Positions 1 to 13,827 of a stretch of 64,000 bases of DNA are shown piece after piece (the first letter of the stretch is position 1; each line of letters starts with the position of its first letter). The stretch is from Allantophomopsis cytisporea (taxonomy: Eukaryota > Ascomycota > Leotiomycetes > Phacidiales > Phacidiaceae): positions 868,001 through 932,000 of the forward strand of contig CP103028.1 of NCBI GenBank assembly GCA_024752435.1, written 5' to 3'. The notes under the pieces are model-generated. The model did no database searches. It was given only the letters and a program-made list of their open reading frames with translations, and was not told where the DNA came from. A program made the position numbers and the translations under genes.

Positions 1-2133
1 ACTCCGTTATAAGTATGTTCATTGTTAGTATTCTGGACTGATGGTTTTTATCATATTAGTGCCCTTTAATCAGAATTAATCCGACAGTCATATGGCTCAA
101 TTATACTTTGATTTCAAACTGTGAACACTTAGAATCAGAGAGACTTAATAGCAGGTGAGTGTTGCTATCTAAAAATAAGATTTGTCCATCGAACATATAA
201 TTCTTACGTTTCGTAAAAGTCATGCCACCCTGTAAATGACAAATTCATGGAAACTTCTCCAAATATCCACTCTACTTCACTAGATAGCCAAAGTTCAACT
301 CACACCAAATAGTCTCTCTGTCGCTTGGCCTTGCAAAAGTCGTATTGAATACTTTATGACTAGCATATACTTGCATAAAATGGTGAGACAAGTGCAAATA
401 AGCTTAAGCCGAGTAGCATATTTTACGTCGGTGAATACTTAGTCAGATAGCCGAATCCATCGAAGAACAGGTAGTTATCTTACTGGATACAAGCTTTGGA
501 AAGAGCCTAGTTGAGATTAAAAGAAACATAAAAGTGACTTGACTTTTGTGGAGTCGTCTTGCGAGATCTGGACTCATCCTCCCCATCTTTCAACCATCAC
601 TCTTGCTCATAGGGAGTCAAAGTCAAAATCAAATGAGTTGAACGGCGCGAACTGAATGTTTCTGAAGATATGTGTATGATGATTAACGAGAACTCATATG
701 TTGCTCCACTTCCCCATCGATTCTCCGACGTCCGACAAATACTTCAGCTGAGGAAATAAATTGCCATTTCTTGGCTGTGTAGGTTTATGGCTTTGTCCGA
801 TATCACGTGCTAGAATATTCATGATGATTGTTGTCGTCTCTCTGCTTGATGGACCTACCGAAAGATGCGTAGATAACGAGAACCTCATGTCATTTCCCTC
901 GAAATCCATTACGGGATCTGTCTCCTTTGTTCTTTTCTCTACGCTTTTTGAACACATAGCCGCTCTAACTTGGCCCACCGTAGAGGTATTGCAAGGTAGA
1001 GACATCATTCAATTTAATTGCTAGAGGTACAAAATGATTGTACATACGAAAATAGTACATTATGTGAGAAAAAGCAACGGAAACTTATGTCCAGCATCGC
1101 CTGAAGCACAAATTCTCTCTGCTTACATTCCCCAATTTTTCCGAATCTCATATCGTATTTGAGTACTTTAATGCTTCGATACGTTAATTTTTGTTGAATT
1201 GACGACGGAATTTTTGGTATCCATACTTGAGAATCCTCATCAAAGGAACTCACGTAAAGATAAAGTATATAATTCGCATATAGTATCCATATTAGTCCGT
1301 AGCTATCCATTCAGCAAGCCTCTAGCAAACTTGACAAAGACAAAGTTCAGAAGTCGATTTAGCACGTGCTGCTTGAGTCGTACGACAATAGGCTCTCCGA
1401 CCGGCAATGTTAATTGTCCATGTTCTACAATCCACTGTGTACTCTCACTTATGCGGCGTATACGGAGTTCTGCATTTCAATCCTATAAAAGCCTTAACAG
1501 CCAAGAGCTATCGACGAGGATCAAGACAGGTCTTATCTATACATAAACATATACAAATGTTGGAGGCGTGATGAATACTCTTGAAGGAGCAAATGTTGCA
1601 AGGGGAGATGTAAGGATGGCATCCCTTAGCAGCCATTCGCATCCTCAGGAATTACTCTAGTGCTGACTACATCTGCACGCCTCAGCCTTGCACCCTCCCA
1701 CCCCAAAGCAACGGGCACAAAGCACAATAGCATGGCCAATATATACCTGTCATGCCTTTCTGACTTGTTCAACACCACAAAGTACGGAGAAATCCCCCAA
1801 ATCATAATCACTTAAGTTGTCAATGGTGCAGTCTGGACAGCATAGCCTTCCTCTACACAGTTAACTCTCAATCAACCTTCCTGCTTTGTCTAAATTTCCT
1901 CCAATCATGCCAGATTTCTCCATGATTGGGGTTCACGGTGGGGTCTTCGACGACAAAGAAGCCCGTTGCTATGCATGGACATGGAACGACTTGGCACGCT
2001 TCTTTCCCACGGTTCTTGGTCTTTCAGCCCCCAAGTCCGTGTTCTTGTGAAGGCTTAGTGGTGTACGTCTACTTGTGTTTGTACGGACCAGCATAGTGCG
2101 ATGATGGTACTCAGCCAGATCGACATGCCTCAG

Positions 2134-2150
2134 CCCGCCTTCACGGCGGG
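2134..2150. repeat. short GC-rich inverted repeat
   Basis: CCCGCC (2134-2139) and GGCGGG (2145-2150) form a perfect 6-bp stem around a 5-base loop. It lies about 270 bases before the cupredoxin-like gene. No function is implied. Confidence 0.5.
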
Positions 2151-2374
2151 GTACAGTGTAGTGTGGTGGACAGAAATATCGAAAGGTGGCACGGCAGTAA
2201 AGTCTTTCTCTTTGCTGTTCGTCTGATTACTTGTGCAAGTAATACATCATACATCTTACTTCAACCGCCCTCTTGCATCTCCTCTTTTCCTAGTTGTCCT
2301 CACTTGACACGATCGTACAGTATCGACAATACTAGACCTCGTCAACGAGGCATCAAAAGTCGAGTTTAGGTCGG

Positions 2375-2380
2375 TATAAA
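2375..2380 (+). promoter_or_regulatory. TATA box of the cupredoxin-like gene
   Basis: TATAAA lies 38-43 bases before the ATG at 2418 and is followed by a pyrimidine-rich stretch, as expected of a fungal core promoter with a very short leader. Confidence 0.6.
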
Positions 2381-2417
2381 AGTCGTCACTTCAACTTCTA
2401 TATTCATTTCTCTTGCT

Positions 2418-3784
2418 ATGCGTTTTGTTTCTTTGATAGCCTTGGGCGTGGGCTTGGTACACGCTCAGTCATCTACTCCCGCAGCAACTACAACTTCATC
2501 GACATTATCATCGACATTCTCATCAACATCATCTTCGAGCTCAGCAACTACAACCCATTTGGTTCATGCAGGAGCTCTTGGGGAATTTGTATTCACCCCA
2601 AATGTAACCATAGCAAATGTCGGAGATATAATTGGTACGAAGATTCTCATCCTCAATGCTAGAATCGTGACTCCAGACTTCACAAGCTAATTGTGTCAAT
2701 AGAGTTCCGATTCTATCCTCAGAACCACTCAGTAGCTCAAGCAGCCTTTGGACAAGCATGCATTCCATACTCACTATCAGGTCTCGATCGACAAGGCTTC
2801 TGGAGTGGATTCTTTCCTGTTAACGTCTATGATGGAAGTGCTCCCGGATATCAAGTCCGCGTGAACGATACTGCTCCAATTTTCTTCTGTTAGTATATCA
2901 AAGCCCTCTAAGGGGACGTCCAGAACTAAACTATCACCAGACTGCGCTGCACCAGATGCTTGTACAGGAGATGGAATGGTAGGAGTGATTAACCCCAACT
3001 CGACTGAAACCTTCGACGAGCAATATGCGTTCGCCAAGAATGCCACTGTCCAAATCGTCCCAGGCGAAGGGTTTCCAGCGGAGGGCTCAGCAACGAGCAC
3101 TTCCTCAACCGCCAGCTCCACTTCTACCTCCGCAGGCACCACTGCGCACCACAGCAGCGGTCTCTCAGGCGGCGCAATTGCAGGTATTGTCGTTGGAGCT
3201 GTAGCATTAATTGCTCTCGCAGGGGCACTCTTCTATCTTTGCGGACGCGAGCGTACGCTCTCTCAACTCCTGAAACTAAAGCACGACAAGAGCTTTGTCG
3301 AGCATGCCTCGCCGCCCGGCCACTTCAGCCCGGCCTCACAGTGGAGCCACCCTGACAAGCCACAGACGGACATGGCGGTAAACCCGATGGCATACGGGCA
3401 CACACCTTCGGAGATGGGCGATGACAGCCACCTACGCAGTGACACCGGCCGTTGGAGTAATACCTCTGGCGGCGCGGGCAGTCTCGCTATGGACCAGCGG
3501 AGGAGTGCGAGTCCATCAAGCCCGTTCTTCGTCCAGAATAGTGGTGGTGCGTATGATAATGGTATGCAGAGTATACCAGAGGCTATGAGGTATGTGTTTC
3601 CCTCTGCATTTGATTGAACGCGCGTTGATGTTGGTGGAGACTGATCGATGGTAGGGGCGGCCCGGCGGAACTCGACAATGGTCCCCATGAACTTCCCGAT
3701 ACTACGGGCTTTAATGCGCATAATGCGCAGAGCCCGACACTCGGCGGTGACAATAAGCCGCGGTATGGCCGGAGTGCGGAATGA
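2418..3784 (+). CDS. secreted cupredoxin-like protein with serine/threonine-rich linkers and one membrane anchor
   Basis: Four exons fit: 2418-2634, 2703-2888, 2941-3589 and 3655-3784, all with GT-AG introns and a frame that stays open to TGA at 3782-3784 (about 393 aa). The N-terminus is a signal peptide ending near HAQSS, followed by a Ser/Thr-rich tract. A cupredoxin-like domain follows, shown by FVFTPN, GDII, FRFYPQNHSVAQAAF and VNDTAPIFFYC. The His and Cys sit where extracellular serine-rich cupredoxins of fungi carry them. A second Ser/Thr linker precedes one transmembrane helix (GGAIAGIVVGAVALIALAGA) and a long cytoplasmic tail. This domain order is common in fungal cell-wall or plasma-membrane proteins of unknown role. 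Copper binding is inferred from the family. The last intron contains an in-frame stop if retained, which would shorten the tail by about 40 residues. Confidence 0.8.
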
Positions 3785-4255
3785 TTTATAGGCATGGAGT
3801 TATGGGTTGGGAGGCAATTAATATTTATGTTCTATACCTTGTAAAATAACACAAACTGTTCGTTTTGAACCGTTACTTTTGGATGACTAGGGGTGGAGTG
3901 AACTTCCGTCAATAAGGTTGGTTTGTTAACCTAGCACGGGTTTTAAAGAAGTGATGAATAAATGTTAATATGTAGTTTGCAAGTCTTGGATTCAGATCAT
4001 GCTGATTGATGTCTAGCAATCGTCAGGAAAAGTTTGATTGGGATTTTTCATTTTACGAACTGACAGCAGGAGCTTCTGGGTCCTGACAGCATCGTTTAGT
4101 TCCGGATACAAGCCAAGCAACAGCAAAAGCGCAGATGGGTATGATGCCGCTCTCGAAGCAGTAAACTCCATCCATGCTCCCCCCCCCAAACCTAACAGAA
4201 TTTATAACGGATTGACCATTCAACACAAAATTTGCAAATGAGTACCTCCCTGATT
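3785..4255. other. convergent 3' region
   Basis: This stretch lies between the 3' ends of the cupredoxin-like gene (+) and TEL1 (-). It is AT-rich, holds a run of nine C at 4179-4187, and shows no gene. Confidence 0.6.
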
Positions 4256-7200
4256 CTACGCATACGCAGCCCATCCTAGTATGTGTCAGTTTATCAGTTG
4301 GTCGATGGAAAGAGGTCAAGAACCTACCAGAAAACAACGATGCCAGGTTCCGCTCATCAGTAGCTTGATTAATCAGCTCATTCACCGTGGCCTCCACGCT
4401 CAAAGTCTTCGACAGCTTCTTCGTAACAACCGCCAACGCTCTCTCAGCCTCACTGGGCTCATTGATGATATCCTTCGACTTCACAGCTCCAGAATTATCC
4501 ACACTCGGAGCGGGGCCCGCACTCTGAGCCTCTTGAAGCTTGTTGAGACGTACAGGGGAGATGGACCAGCTGTGCAGGGGATCATAGCGAAGCACATCAA
4601 GGATTGTCATGATGCTGTACGATTCCTTCCTCAGGGCCTCGAGGGTGAATTCGCAGCACCGGCGGAATACGCCCTCAGTCTTGGTAATGCCCATTCCGTC
4701 AATGATATCGCGCGTTAAGCGGAAAGGAACGAGTTCGGGGACAGGGAGCACACGTCCTGTTTCGAAGGCAACTCCGAGGTCGATGTGCACGACTTCTCCG
4801 GTGTGCTCATCCATGAGGATGTTGTGCCCGTGTCGATCGCCGAGTCCAAGTACATGACCTAGGATAGATATCGCTGCTGTGCTTCGAGAATATGCGAGGC
4901 GCCTAGAAAACCATTCATCTGGATCGTGGTATTTCTCCAGGAAGAAATGTCTCATGACAGGGTGGAATCTATCACAGACCTCGCGGAAGGCCTTGATCCT
5001 CGTCTCTGTACCTCGACTCTGGACCTCGCCAATCTTGGCTCGACAGGCATTTGGAGTGAGGTCTTTGGGATAATATCTGGCGTGAGCAGGCATCAAATAG
5101 TCATGGAGAGGTATTGTGTTTGGTACAAACTCGATGATACCCGCGATGGATGTTAAGGGTAAGACTTTGTACGTGCGGATGGCCAGGTTTCGCTGTCTGG
5201 TTGCTCTATTGTTCTTTAAGAGCTCACTGACTTGTGCAAATACCTGTTCCATAATAGCGTCTTGTCGCAGATCATCGTTGCCACCTTTGACCTGTGCCAG
5301 TGTCAGTAATAGGCCATAGACTCAACAAATAATACTTACAAGCTGTCTATATTTGGAACCATCACTTGTGAAAATGGTGATGATCTTGGGCATGCTGATA
5401 CCAGAAGCAATTGAGATCTGATTATCGAGACGTTGCATGACTGGAACCTTTGAGTAGTCAAGATCTGTTGCGATATCGATTTGCATGGTTGGAGGTGGAA
5501 TAGCAAGCTTGGGAAGACTCTGATGCAACATGTATGCGCATCGAGAATTTTTCAAGACGATCTTCTGGCCAGGCTTGTACTTCCCCTGATCCTTCTCAGC
5601 CGCAAGTTCGCAATATATCTTACTCGCTCTGTCAATTGAAATCCAGATCTTCCCGCTCCTTCCGCTTCGTGAGAGTTGTTCTGCCATCTTTACAGCCGCT
5701 TGTTGTCGTGATACTGCAGCCTGATCTTTATTGTTGCTCTTACTCTTCATGCTAGTCCAGATATGATACATTCCATGATATGGATGGTCATTGCATATAC
5801 TCAGAACCAACGAGAACAAGAGCTCCTGGAAATCAGATGAGGTATTGAGCAAACGCGATGTTAGTTGATTCATAAGTGGTGTAAACTTATGAGTTGGAAC
5901 ATGGCTCATATATTTCTTTGTGGCATCATTTGCAAGATCTTCGTCGGAATACTCAAGCCAAAGCGCAGTAAATCGAAGCACATCGTTATTGTGATCGTCA
6001 GATGCTCGAAGAGCCAAGAGATAGTTCTCCAGACTTCGGCGTATAAACTCATCACGGCTTTTCAGCACCCGACGGTACTCCGCATCATCGATTGTGAGCC
6101 ATTGCTTGGCTTTGGTAAAGAGACTACCATGTCGTCGCTTCCGCTCTTCAGTGTCGGCAGATTTCATCAATTCCGCATAGTAGCGGACTTCAGTCTCTTT
6201 TGTCTCTCGAAGTCTCCGAAGACGTTCGAGGTCTTCGATGTTGTTCTGATCTTGGAGCTGTTGGTCGCAGAAAGTAGCAAACTCGTGAAAGACTTTTCCA
6301 GCTTCGCTACCCATGCCTTTACCCTTCAGTTCTTTCAGAGCAGGTTCAAGGTACTTTTCGATGATTTTGTCCGGTTTCTCTAGACGAGCGACTGATGTCT
6401 GGAATCCAATTCTAGCAAGAAGCTCCGAGCGACCGACAGCCACTGCTTGCTTGGATATGCTTGGATCTTTGGAGAGGGCTTGCAAAATCCTAATTGATGT
6501 AGACATCTCACCTTGTTCCCATAGAGCATTTGCAATTTCATATTGCACAGCTGCTTCTATATCGAGACCTACCTCCTGACATGGATTTATTAGAGTTGTC
6601 AGATAAGTGGCCGAAGTCAGCGACTCTTGGAGAGCACCATGAGTTCTGCTCGACACTGAAGTCTGTAGAGAGGTCTTGACACCAACAAGCCTTGTCGTTG
6701 CCACACTAACACCTGTTAGTTCTCTCAATTTGGATTCTTTACTTAAAACACTAAGTAGTGTCTCTCTACAGGAAAGTATTGTATTGAAGTCCTCGAATCT
6801 GTGAACATATTAGCGAATGCCATGGTTTGTCTGTAGGAGAAAATTTACCTTCCAGTCTTCATCCAATCATGTCGACGTTCATATCTCCCCAGCATGGCTT
6901 CGAAATCTTCTGTAGTGGTAGCACTTAGAGTCTCGTCACTCTCCATCAATGCAGCCAAGCATTTCAAAGAGCCATGGAGTTTACTTGCACTCAAATCTTC
7001 ACTGACAATGTTTGACATAATACCACGTAGACCACTGTCGATTGAAGTTCTCATGCTTGGACGATCTGCTGCGTCTCGAAACCCTTGAAAAGTTCTATAT
7101 ATGATCCCGGCGCCTTGTTGATATTGCTCAGGAACAGGAATATCCCACTGCTCAAGCTTTCTAGCAGCTGTGAACATACTTTCTAGGTTTTTAGCATTGG

Positions 7201-10200
7201 ATTCAGCTCCCTGTTGGGACTGCATGAGAGTATAAGATACGCCTTCGAGTCCAAGCATACCCAGAGCATTGATTGACAATGCTACATCTGCTGCTGCTGC
7301 TGCGGGATCGTTTTGACGAAGATGGCTATCGTATTGAGCACCGCGAAATGCAAGACTTCCGAACCCATTGCCCTCATGTTCCAGACGTGACACGACTGAA
7401 TCGAGACCGGCAGTTTGCTGCGGTCCATAAAACGAATCCGGATCATCGATATTGCTGAATATTTTTAATAACAGTTGGCTAGGCTCTGTTGATCTGATTG
7501 CAGACGAGCGTCTGGAAGCCTTAGAGGCCTCTGCTGTGTGCGAAGTCTCGATTAAAAGGAGAGCTGTTTTGAACATGTTACAACGCACAGCAGCTTCTGC
7601 CGCTTCAGAGAAACTGATATCAAGCCAACTTAATCGATCGGCTGGCGACTTTTCATTCGGAATTGGTTGAGTACGTAGATACAATAACGTATCTAGGAGT
7701 AGCTTTATATTTCGTTGTGCAAGAACATCCTCGGATTGGAGCCACCCTGAAATCGCGCCAGACAAGACTTTCTTCACAGTCCCTTTAATTTCAAATTCGC
7801 GGAGGAGAACAAGATGAACGACAAATGGGAATACCTTCTCAGAGAAGCGCCCCACCCCTGCGAAGAGTGAGGAAAGATGGCTCAGTATGGAGTCTTCAGG
7901 CGCAGATTCGGAAAGCCAAACGAGCAAATCTGAGGTCCAATGTGGGTTTGATATTCCTTCAGGCATAAACAACTCATCCTCACCTTGAACGAATAGTGAG
8001 GGAAATTTCATGTCTGATGCGGAATATTGGAAATCAGCCCAGTTGCATGCCTCGATGATAGTATCTGCCAAGCTTTGACCAATAGCTTCCGCAGTCTGCA
8101 CTTGCTTATTGCCTTGAAGTACTGTAGTGGTGATTATGGCTCTCAGTGCTGATTCAGCAAGACCAGCTTCGCGACGATTATCGTTCATAATCTCAGCATG
8201 GAGCATGCGAAGTATGTGGCCTCTAGATCCTCCATCAGAATCATCTGATAGGTTGTTAGAACTAAGTTGTGACAGTTTTGACTCTCGCAGAAGTTCCCGG
8301 TGAATATGTCCGCTTGCAGCAAATGCTCTGCCAATAATCTTTCCAACCCAAGCAAGATATTCGGTGCCGACCGATTCCCCGCGACAAAGTTTCCACAACT
8401 CAGAAGCATAAGCAATAGCTTGATCGTCTTCGCCGAATATGTCGCTCTGGAACGAAGCTGGCTGTTCAAAGTTTGTGCACAAAAGTCTCAGAGCCAGATC
8501 TCGAGATGGTCCGTCTAGGAGATGTCGCCCGGAGATGGAATCGTCGAGTAGACTCACGAGCAGAGTACTTTCTGCAGTCCCAGTCTCCGCGTTGCCTTTC
8601 GCCTTCGTTCCGTGGGCGGACTTCATGATTGTTTTGAAAGCTGCTGTTGATTTCTCATCAAGGACTTCACTCTTGTAATTCTGTAGATAACTTCCAAGCC
8701 ATGTATGGAACTTCCTGGCTTTCGACATGGTTGATTTGAATTGACTGTCCTGAGTTGTTGCAGCTGGAGGTGATTCTAGAAGACCCCGTAGTGTTGCAAG
8801 TAGCGACAATGCGATCCCTGCAAGTGCAGATGGGTGTTGTGATAAATGATCAGCTCCATGAGATAAAAGGTATTGTAGAATACCAATGACGTCGTCAGCG
8901 CATTCTGCATCGCTCAAGAATGATCTAAGCGTCCTCAAAAGCATTTCGAGAGGATATCCACGTGTAGCTGTTGTCACACTCAAACTAATGAGAATCCTTA
9001 TTCTCCTGATAACGCCACATGCATGTAAAGATCCCATAGCAGGATGTATGGTTTCCAACATCTGTCTTGCGGTAAAGACTACCAATGCTGGTGTATACAA
9101 AGTTAGTACTTGATACATTGTGCGCTTACATAAATGTGATATCTGTGCCGGGAGACATTTTGCCCGAAATGCAGGTTGCTGATTTGGTGGAAGTTCAAGA
9201 TCAGAAGAGCTGATGTCTATCATCTCCTTCAAGGCTTCCGTAGCATAAGTCAGATCTGTTTCTCGACTAAACGACTTGGGTACATCTTCTATTTGATCCA
9301 GAGTGGTGAAGAAGGTAGCAAAAATTTCTGCAAAATGGGCATTCACAAGCTCCAGAAATTGTGTCTTGCCCAAACGCTTCCGCACCCGAGCCTCACCAGT
9401 GCCATAATGTCTCTCACGTTCGGTGTGTGGAAGACTGATATCCCGCGCAATACTGTAAGCGATGACCTTCACAAAACTCTGCTCGAGAAGCTTCTCGACT
9501 GATAAGTCCAACAATCCTGCTAAGGTCTCTAGTAAGTCATCTTGGGATCGCATAACCATTAAGGCTACGACCTCGTGTTTAATCTCGGAAAGGATATCCT
9601 CCAGCCTGTGGTAACCAAATATGGTATATGGAATGTCTTCAATAGCTTCCCTATCGAGCCAAGTGTATAGTAGCTGCGAAGCAAACATGTGGAAGAGCTT
9701 TTGAGGACCTTCAAGTGAAAGAGCACGTGAAAGATTAGCGAGGCACCGAGTAGCGTAGCTGGTCGAACCAGCCACCTTACCAGGTACCTCGAAGATATGA
9801 TATACACATCGACGAAGAAGAGTAGGCCATTCAGCTGCCAGCATACCAAGAACGTGCAATCGAAATGCAATACCTTCGGTCCAAGCCCCATCAGAGGGGA
9901 GACTGCTGAGAATGTCCTCGAAGAGATCATCATGATGCTTTGAGATGAAGAGACGAAAGATGCCTGGAAGGTGTGAACCAATATGGAACTTGACAGAAAC
10001 ATTGCTTTTACTCAAAATGTCCAGAAGGATAGACCGCGGTGACGGCAGATTCCGATCTTCGCAAAAATTTGGACAGTGCTTCACCAACTTCTGGAGTAAA
10101 TCTGATAATTTGACGAGTACGGAGTCCGACGCGAAGATGGGGAGCGCCTTCTCAACAAACCATGTATACATTTGCAAGATACATTCCAACAGCTCTTCGT

Positions 10201-13200
10201 TGTCATTACCGATCCAATAAGACAAAGTGTCAGTCAAAATATCCAGAACAATGCTCAAGGCGGCTTCAGAACGTCCAAACTCCCTTGAGCCCAGAATCCC
10301 GCCAAAGCGTTCAATTAGCTTCAATAAGTCTTCAATACTTGGTACAAGGTTCGAAGCAAAAAGAGCCCGCAACGTCCGATAACTTGCTAACAGCTCAGAA
10401 TCTGTAAGCTCAACAATGTATTCGATGAATGGTGAAGGGATTGAATTAGAGGAAGGCGATTTCTCGAATTCATTCATAAGCACAAGATGCGCTAAGATTG
10501 ATCCGTGGCATGCAAGTGAACTACTCATGAACAATTCCGCCGAGTGGGGAACGCTGATCTGCTGCTTGCCACTTGCCTGACTGGGAAAATCTTCATCAAC
10601 CTCCATGTGATCCACAGTTCCATCAACCTGCATTTCGTCCTGATTATGAACACGTTGTCGTAACTCTGTGGAGAGGATACCGAAGACGCGGCATAGTCGT
10701 GGAAACAGTGAAGAAGAACGTTCAGGGAGCGTCGCATATATATCTGGCAAGAAGGGCTGGATGATTGGAAATAGAATAGATGCCAGACTGGAGCGACTTT
10801 CTTTCAAGACGCCTTCTAAGAACTGTAAGATGCGCTCGATACTCGCCTGCAAGGGTTTTGTCGAAGCTGGAGACTTTGGGTCACTGACAAGAGATAGAAT
10901 ATGACAACCAAGTAGACAACGAGAAAGGAGATACCGTATTGTATCGTCCGAGATCAATGGCCGGCTAGATTCTTGAGATATCCAGTCTTCAACGACTTTG
11001 ACGTATAGCGGGAGACACAAATCAAGCAATAACTTTTGGGTCGGAGAGCCATGCAAGCTCATCTCTAATCGACGTTCCACATGTGCATCTTTAGAATGGT
11101 GGCAAGTGTAACAACTCATTCGTACAGAATGTGGCCTTTTCAATAGTAGAAGATAACTTAGAGTGTCTTCTACAGAATGAAATCTTTGCCAGGCTCGACC
11201 AATTGGCCCATAAGATACAGTACTTGGGTGTGGACACCAGATCGGGAGGTTGAGAGCAACTCTCAATAGTCTAATTACTTCAACAGCAGTATTATGGTCA
11301 TATTGGTTTCCACGAATCGTAGAAAGAGAAGTCGCTGTTCTGAATTAGTCTTTTTTTCTGTGAGTGAGTGATCATAGACTTGCCTGTTTCCAACTTCCGC
11401 ACTAACCAACGAACAATTTCCTGGCTGGAGGTCAAACTTGCGCTGGGAACCTCTAATCGGCGAGTATGTAATAAGTGTGCCATCAGCGAAAGACCAGCGT
11501 CATCGAGAACAGCAGGGCCATTCAGATCCGCAGATATGAAGATAACCCCTACACTCTCAGCAACATCGTGCCACTGAACAAGTCGATTGCACAAAATGAA
11601 GTGCATTAAAAAACTAGCAGCACGAGAAGTCGATGAAGCTGTGATTAGTCTCGCAGCCAAATGCCATAGCTGAAGCCAGTCTACCGCAGAATATGATGGA
11701 GTTGGTAATTTGTCACAAGTACAACTGCCAATGCTGTCAGTACAAGCACCGGTCATCAACCAAAGACTTACCTAACAATTCCTATCATAGCCCAAATAGC
11801 AACGTCCTTGTCATCGGAATTTACGGCTTCTACAAGTTGCGAAAGAATATCTGTATAAACTAAGGCAGACAATGGTGCACTTTGAGCGACAAACGGAAGT
11901 GTTTGTAATGCCACCTTCCTCAGGGAGATATCCCGGCCAGATATTTGATTTAGTAAAGTAGTATGTGTTGTTTCAACGCGTCTCCGTTTATTGGGATGAT
12001 GCGTGTCATTCATTTCAGCTTTCTTCTCTTCATACTTTTGATCGATTGAATCCAACATCTTAATCAGTATACCAAGTATCTGGAGAAGTCCCCAGGCACT
12101 CTCAGTGCGTACGTCATTAGATCGAAGATATATTCCCGGAACCTGAAATACCGTGCCAAAAGACATCATGTCATTTCCCGAAACAGAAAGAGCCAGATCA
12201 TCAAGACGAAGTTGTTCTCTTGCCTGCCGATTACTATATTCGGACTGCAACACTTCAACAAGATAACCAAGATCTCGCTTCGAGTCAAAGCAGTCGCTTT
12301 CACGTATAAGCTGTTGAATGTGAAGATGACTGGTCATTATGAAGACGATGATCTCATCTTTCAAAGTAGGCAGTTTTGTAGTTAGCCACCAACCGGCCAG
12401 AACTGGTAGAACACTTTGAACAGTTGTCTGCGCGAGAGATAACTGGTCTAGATTGGAGCGGAGGAGCACTCGGTTAATGACAGAAAGTGCAAGCATAGAG
12501 ATTCGGCTTTTCTTAGATTCTGGCGTCCTTTCCAAAATGCTCACCATATCATCACAAATGATGGGTGCTTTGTTAGAAAGAGGTGCATTTGCTGGGCTGA
12601 CCAATGCCAACAGGCATTCAAGGAGCTCTTCGAAAGGGTTTCCAATATCAGAGTTAGAGCTTCTTTCGCTTCGTATCGAGGAGTTTGTAAGTGTCATGGT
12701 TATAGAACTTTGTTCATCCAGGTCATCTCTAATCTTGGCGAGGCTGTCGAGGCAAAGTACGGTTGTCTCCGTCCAGTCATCCTCAAGCAAGTGTTCAACA
12801 TGTGCTTCATGTTGAAGAACCGCATTCAAGGCTTTCAGGTAATCATTTGTCAGTGGTTCACAGAAGCCTCCTCCAGGAGTCGGTAGCGTTTGCATAATGT
12901 GACCAATGACGGCTGTGACAACGCCAGCCCTGAATACAGGCACGCCAGCTGTGATGATGACTCGAATGGCATGGGCACAAGATGATAGACGCTTGGCGGC
13001 TTTGACTTTGGTGGTGTTTGCGACAGCTCTGAGATAGGATTGCTTCTCCTGATGGATGACCTGAAATAGTTCTTCCAAGATCACATGATAATTCTTGCTG
13101 CCCATCTCTTTCAAAGCCTGACTGTTACCATTGGGACGGAAGATATGAATAAGGTCGTTGATCCCTTCTGCCCGTTCCTTTTCCTTTTCTGAGGCTTTCT

Positions 13201-13258
13201 TGCCACTGGGATAAGTCACCCTCTCCAAGGCATCCAAGACAGTCCTACTGCTCTCCAT
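4256..13258 (-). CDS. TEL1: TEL1/ATM serine/threonine protein kinase
   Basis: Six exons (13258-11772, 11724-11384, 11334-6849, 6798-5340, 5291-4328, 4275-4256) give 8757 nt, or 2918 aa, the usual size of fungal Tel1. The kinase is nuclear; it is recruited to double-strand breaks and telomeres by the Mre11 complex and phosphorylates SQ/TQ sites. The N-terminus (VTYPSGKKASEKEKERAEG) matches the TAN region. A long helical-repeat and FAT section follows. The kinase domain shows KGGNDDLRQDA, the catalytic loop GLGDRHGHNIL near residue 2740, and the activation segment HIDLGVAF with PFRLTRDIIDGMGI. The final 20-nt exon supplies the FATC end, WAAYA. The intron at 11335-11383 uses a GC donor. The acceptor of the first intron could be either CAG at 11725-11727 (47-nt intron, preferred) or nine bases earlier (38 nt); both keep the frame. 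The gene is divergent from NUP192. Confidence 0.95.
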
Positions 13259-13827
13259 GTCGTGTTTTCTGTGAGGAAATCCTTAGGCTATAAGTTCTCA
13301 TTCATCCGTAATTCTTCCCAACACACAATTCATCGAAACACTTTTCGACCGCTCGTCAAATCGACTGCGCAACAGTAGTTTCCATGTGATATCTTGCCCA
13401 GAGCTATCAGAGACCTAAGGATTGCGAGTTGCGATCAAGACAAGTTCGAACAAGATTCTCCATAATTCTACTGAAGATATTCGATGCCAAATGAACTTCC
13501 TAGTACTCTTCTGCTGCCGTCTCGCTTCGCTGCTTCGCAAGTCGTTCTGCAAGATATAGAGAATTTGCTTGTCGTCGTCGGTGTTGGTTGTCCCGCGTTC
13601 GCCGTCGCGTCATGCGGTTGGTTGGCTAGCTGGCTTGAGCTTCGCGACTAAATGTTTCTTGCCAGCTCGCGTAGAGCTTCAAATAATGAGCAGCAGTTTC
13701 CGCAACAACCAAAACAAAGCATGCGAAGCTGGTGAAATCCGCGAAACGCCACGCAGCTGCGGCGCAGTCTCTACCTATCCACGATAATCCTTTTCCTATA
13801 TCCTCAGCATAGACATTCCTGATCATA
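13259..13827. promoter_or_regulatory. shared divergent promoter region of TEL1 and NUP192
   Basis: This 569-base region separates the two start codons. It contains pyrimidine-rich stretches and no clear TATA box near either start. The spacing suggests a common intergenic promoter, but the sequence shows no binding site I can name. Confidence 0.6.

Larger units (their letters stand above)
1..2417. other. intergenic region, no supported gene
   Basis: No open frame here has a recognisable domain or a convincing exon structure. Short minus-strand frames between about 690 and 1510 look slightly protein-like but are broken by stops. The last 50 bases are the promoter of the next gene. Confidence 0.6.

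Noticed and set aside
4179..4187. The run of nine C as a functional element
   Set aside because: A single homopolymer in a 3' flank has no supported role.
8185..8469. Minus-strand frames overlapping the long TEL1 exon in another phase
   Set aside because: They are shadows of the TEL1 reading frame and have no independent support.
11734..11771. A 38-nt first intron in TEL1
   Set aside because: It is shorter than other introns here; an acceptor nine bases further on gives 47 nt and the same frame.
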